From Thermoplasmata archaeon (GTDB taxonomy: Archaea; Thermoplasmatota; Thermoplasmata; Sysuiplasmatales; Sysuiplasmataceae): a DNA stretch of 16,581 nt. The position numbers and the translations under genes are program-made. A model generated the notes under the pieces. The model did no database searches and was not told the DNA's origin. It worked only from the letters and a program-made list of their open reading frames with translations. Shown in pieces: positions 14,783 through 16,581 of the stretch. The stretch is from the NCBI GenBank assembly GCA_021796175.1, contig JAJYOM010000021.1:1-16581 (forward strand), written 5' to 3'. Within the stretch, counting starts at the first letter, position 1. Every line of letters starts with the position of its first letter.

Positions 14783-14800
14783 TTATTAAATAATTAATAA
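14783..14800. repeat. A/T inverted repeat TTATTAA-ATAA-TTAATAA
   Basis: Perfect 7-bp arms with a 4-nt spacer, about 105-125 nt before the thioesterase start. Possible operator or a low-melting element; A/T richness makes chance more likely. Confidence 0.4.
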
Positions 14801-14830
14801 ACCCGCTTGCTATTGTGGACAGACTAATGT

Positions 14831-14857
14831 ACATTAACATACATTAAGTAAACATTA
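14831..14857 (+). repeat. Three ACATTA direct repeats spaced one helical turn apart
   Basis: ACATTA starts at 14831, 14841 and 14852 (10- and 11-bp steps); the first two are extended to TACATTAA. They lie about 49-75 nt upstream of the thioesterase start and about 18 nt before its TATA box, on one face of the helix. This is a plausible activator or regulator array. The remaining part of the 14460-14905 gap holds only A/T-rich DNA and the features listed. Confidence 0.5.
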
Positions 14858-14875
14858 CAGCCGCACCGGTATCAT

Positions 14876-14883
14876 TTTAATAC
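14876..14883 (+). promoter_or_regulatory. TATA box of the thioesterase gene
   Basis: TTTAATAC is centred 26.5 nt before ATG 14906, indicating a leaderless mRNA. There is no Shine-Dalgarno sequence before the ATG. Confidence 0.6.
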
Positions 14884-14905
14884 AATTTACCGCAATAGAC
14901 CGGGC

Positions 14906-15316
14906 ATGCCTTCATTTGTGCATGAATTCAGGGTCAGCTGGGTAGATACCGACGCTCTGGGTGTTGTCCATTTTTCAAATTACTTCAGATATTTTGAGAA
15001 AGCAGAGCAGGAATTCTTTGAGCACAGCGGGAGCACCCAGGGAAACGTGATGGAGCGGTACGGGGTAGCGTGTCCAAGGGTTGAAGCTCACTGCTTTTAT
15101 GAGTCGCCACTCAGGTTCGGGGATACCGCGGCAACCCAGCTCTGGCTCGAGCAGGTGAACGACAAGTCTGTCAAAATAAGATTTGAAATAACAAACAGGA
15201 CAGCGGGAAGGAGGGCCGCACACGGAACAATGACACTGGTGTGCGTCGATTCAAGCGCGTGGAAAGCTGTCAGCATTCCTGAACCCGTCAGGGCCATCCT
15301 GCGCGAATTGGATTGA
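14906..15316 (+). CDS. YbgC/4HBT-type acyl-CoA thioesterase
   Basis: Hotdog-fold thioesterase of the 4-hydroxybenzoyl-CoA thioesterase/YbgC class, 136 aa, the usual size. It hydrolyses acyl-CoA to free acid and CoA in the cytoplasm. The N-terminal signature is VSWVDTDALGVVHFSNYFRY. Asp16 (second Asp of DTD) matches the catalytic Asp18 of E. coli YbgC, and His22, Asn25 and Tyr26 follow in the HxxNY block. FEKAEQEFF continues the long central helix. The leaderless start at ATG 14906 is fixed by the TATA box. It ends 4 nt from the convergent MFS gene. Acyl-chain specificity cannot be read from sequence. Confidence 0.9.
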   Translation: MPSFVHEFRVSWVDTDALGVVHFSNYFRYFEKAEQEFFEHSGSTQGNVMERYGVACPRVEAHCFYESPLRFGDTAATQLWLEQVNDKSVKIRFEITNRTAGRRAAHGTMTLVCVDSSAWKAVSIPEPVRAILRELD

Positions 15317-15320
15317 TAGT

Positions 15321-16502
15321 TCACTGGATTTTGGTTCTTCTGGCCAGGACAGCCAGTATCAGAGCACCTGCAAGTGCAGTCGCGAATGCGTAGAGGTAGG
15401 ATGAAAATACGCTGATCGTGAACAGAACGCCCATCAATATGTTTGATGTGAACAAACCTATGCTCCTCCACTGGCTGAGCGAGCCCAGGCCTCTTGACAG
15501 CCTGCGGGACGGCACAAGCGCAGTCGCCACAACAGGTTCATAAGTCTCAACTACCCCGGCGCCCAGACCGAGAACCGCAGTCGCAGGATAAAAACCGGCT
15601 ATACCTGCATGAAACTGGTATGAAAGCGCAATGAGCAGTGAGGCGACTGCCGCAACTGCATAACCCAGTTTCCAGAGTGTTCTTATGGCGTTGAGCCTGG
15701 TAAGGCCGAATGCAAAACCGGACAGGCCGGAAGAAACAAGGAAGATGGCATAGGTCGCTATGCCAAGCGCGTAGCTGCCAGTCTCGTTCGTCACAGTAAT
15801 TATGGGGAATCCAAGACTGTAATAACTGAAACCAAATAGTGCCACCGCCGCAAAGAAGAGGCGTTTGTCGGAGAAACCGGCTGCATCCTCTACCGCCGTT
15901 TTACCTTCGGAGCTGAGCGAACGCACGTAGTTTTCATGTTTCTCCCCTTTGGTGAGGTACAGGACGACACTTGACGTGAGTATGGGCGCTATAGAAACAA
16001 GCATGACTTCGCCAATCCTGAACCCGCTTGTCAGAAGGAAGAATGCCAGCAATGCAGAGACCGTACCGCCTCCGACATCAAGTCCGTGAAGCAGACCGAA
16101 AACACTGGATCTGTATGCAGGATCGGAAGCTTCGACAAGCATTGCCCTCCTTGGCGGCGATCTGAAATCCCTGGCAAACCAGCCGCCCATGTAAAGGCCG
16201 CCGCTTGCAAATACATTTGATGGCAATCCGCTGAATGAAAGCAGTGGTATCAGAAGATTGCCTGCAAGTGCAACACGTCTCTTGTTCAGCCGGTCGCCAA
16301 TTCTCCCACCGGCATAGGATATCGTAGAGCCTATACCGTATGTCATGGCCATGATCAGTCCGAAGACGTATGGCTTCTGATGCAGCACCTGGGTGATGTA
16401 GATTGGCAGGAGACCAACCACGGATTGATAACCGAGGTCAGCGAAGAATGCTGACAGCGAAATCAGGAGAACTTCACGGGACAGCCAGCGTGCTAGAGCC
16501 AA
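15321..16502 (-). CDS. MFS transporter (MFS_1), substrate unknown
   Basis: Integral membrane transporter of the major facilitator superfamily, 393 aa, with about 12 hydrophobic segments in two halves and a charged central cytoplasmic loop (about 185-210). The MFS motif A loop GGRIGDRLNKRR lies at 65-76 between segments 2 and 3. A second conserved loop, ARDFRSPPRRAML (110-122), is seen in many MFS_1 permeases. Start TTG 16502 is the only reasonable codon: the frame meets TAA upstream and has no ATG before residue 51. Minus-strand TTAAAT (16534-16539) is a TATA candidate about 34 nt ahead. The chemistry of the cargo, drug or metabolite, cannot be inferred; no neighbouring biosynthetic genes help. 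Confidence 0.9.
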   Translation of the reverse strand: MALARWLSREVLLISLSAFFADLGYQSVVGLLPIYITQVLHQKPYVFGLIMAMTYGIGSTISYAGGRIGDRLNKRRVALAGNLLIPLLSFSGLPSNVFASGGLYMGGWFARDFRSPPRRAMLVEASDPAYRSSVFGLLHGLDVGGGTVSALLAFFLLTSGFRIGEVMLVSIAPILTSSVVLYLTKGEKHENYVRSLSSEGKTAVEDAAGFSDKRLFFAAVALFGFSYYSLGFPIITVTNETGSYALGIATYAIFLVSSGLSGFAFGLTRLNAIRTLWKLGYAVAAVASLLIALSYQFHAGIAGFYPATAVLGLGAGVVETYEPVVATALVPSRRLSRGLGSLSQWRSIGLFTSNILMGVLFTISVFSSYLYAFATALAGALILAVLARRTKIQ

Positions 16503-16533
16503 GTCAGTATCATTTCGATAACATCGCGTTCGG

Positions 16534-16539
16534 ATTTAA
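16534..16539 (-). promoter_or_regulatory. Possible TATA box of the MFS gene
   Basis: Minus strand TTAAAT predicts a transcript start near 16510, about 8 nt before TTG 16502. Confidence 0.35.
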
Positions 16540-16581
16540 CAGTTGGTCTTCCGCGGTATCCCCCGGTTCGCATCCATTCCT

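Noticed and set aside
16545..16581. GGTTCGCATCC near the window end as a tRNA 3' part
   Set aside because: Only two base pairs of a T stem form and no D or anticodon arm lies before it.
1..16581. CRISPR arrays, insertion sequences or integrase genes
   Set aside because: No regularly spaced repeats of suitable length, no transposase or recombinase motifs, and no terminal repeats were seen.

Overview
The window looks like a piece of an archaeal chromosome, most likely from the Thermoplasmata. The proteasome beta subunit has a very short propeptide ahead of Thr1, as in Thermoplasma. Many genes have a TATA box centred about 24-28 nt before a start codon, which points to leaderless mRNAs. Others carry GGTG-type Shine-Dalgarno sites. 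A secreted S53 acid protease suggests an acidic habitat. The order or genus cannot be fixed from sequence alone, and no rRNA, tRNA, CRISPR array or insertion sequence was seen.

Layout, left to right. (1) The window opens inside a secreted sedolisin (S53) protease on the minus strand, truncated at the edge. It is followed by about 350 nt of non-coding DNA holding a thrice-repeated CTTTTTTGC motif. (2) A 100-residue MIP18/SufT-type Fe-S assembly protein apparently starts at CTG. It converges on psmB (proteasome beta). Next come a small unknown protein and a 15-bp tandem repeat between that gene and psmB. (3) A metallo-beta-lactamase-fold hydrolase converges on a giant soluble histidine kinase (1125 aa, apparently five GAF-like units). 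(4) Diverging from the kinase is a tight operon of three different KaiC/RAD55-like RecA-fold ATPases, the last with an N-terminal zinc ribbon and coiled coil. (5) galT converges on and overlaps that operon. (6) On the plus strand come a possible 34-residue Cys-rich protein, a CheY-like response regulator and endonuclease IV (nfo); the last two form an operon. (7) glgA (GT5 glycogen synthase) overlaps nfo convergently. (8) A 450-nt regulatory region leads to a leaderless YbgC-type thioesterase, which faces an MFS transporter.

How the genes may work together: the most striking block is 4.25-10.57 kb, where the sensor kinase and three tandem KaiC-like ATPases share one divergent promoter region. 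The stand-alone receiver at 11.88 kb, cotranscribed with a DNA-repair enzyme, is the nearest possible phosphotransfer partner. GalT and GlgA both concern hexose-1-phosphate/NDP-sugar and glucan metabolism. PsmB and the S53 protease cover intracellular and extracellular protein turnover. The kinase-ATPase link is inference from gene order, not proof.
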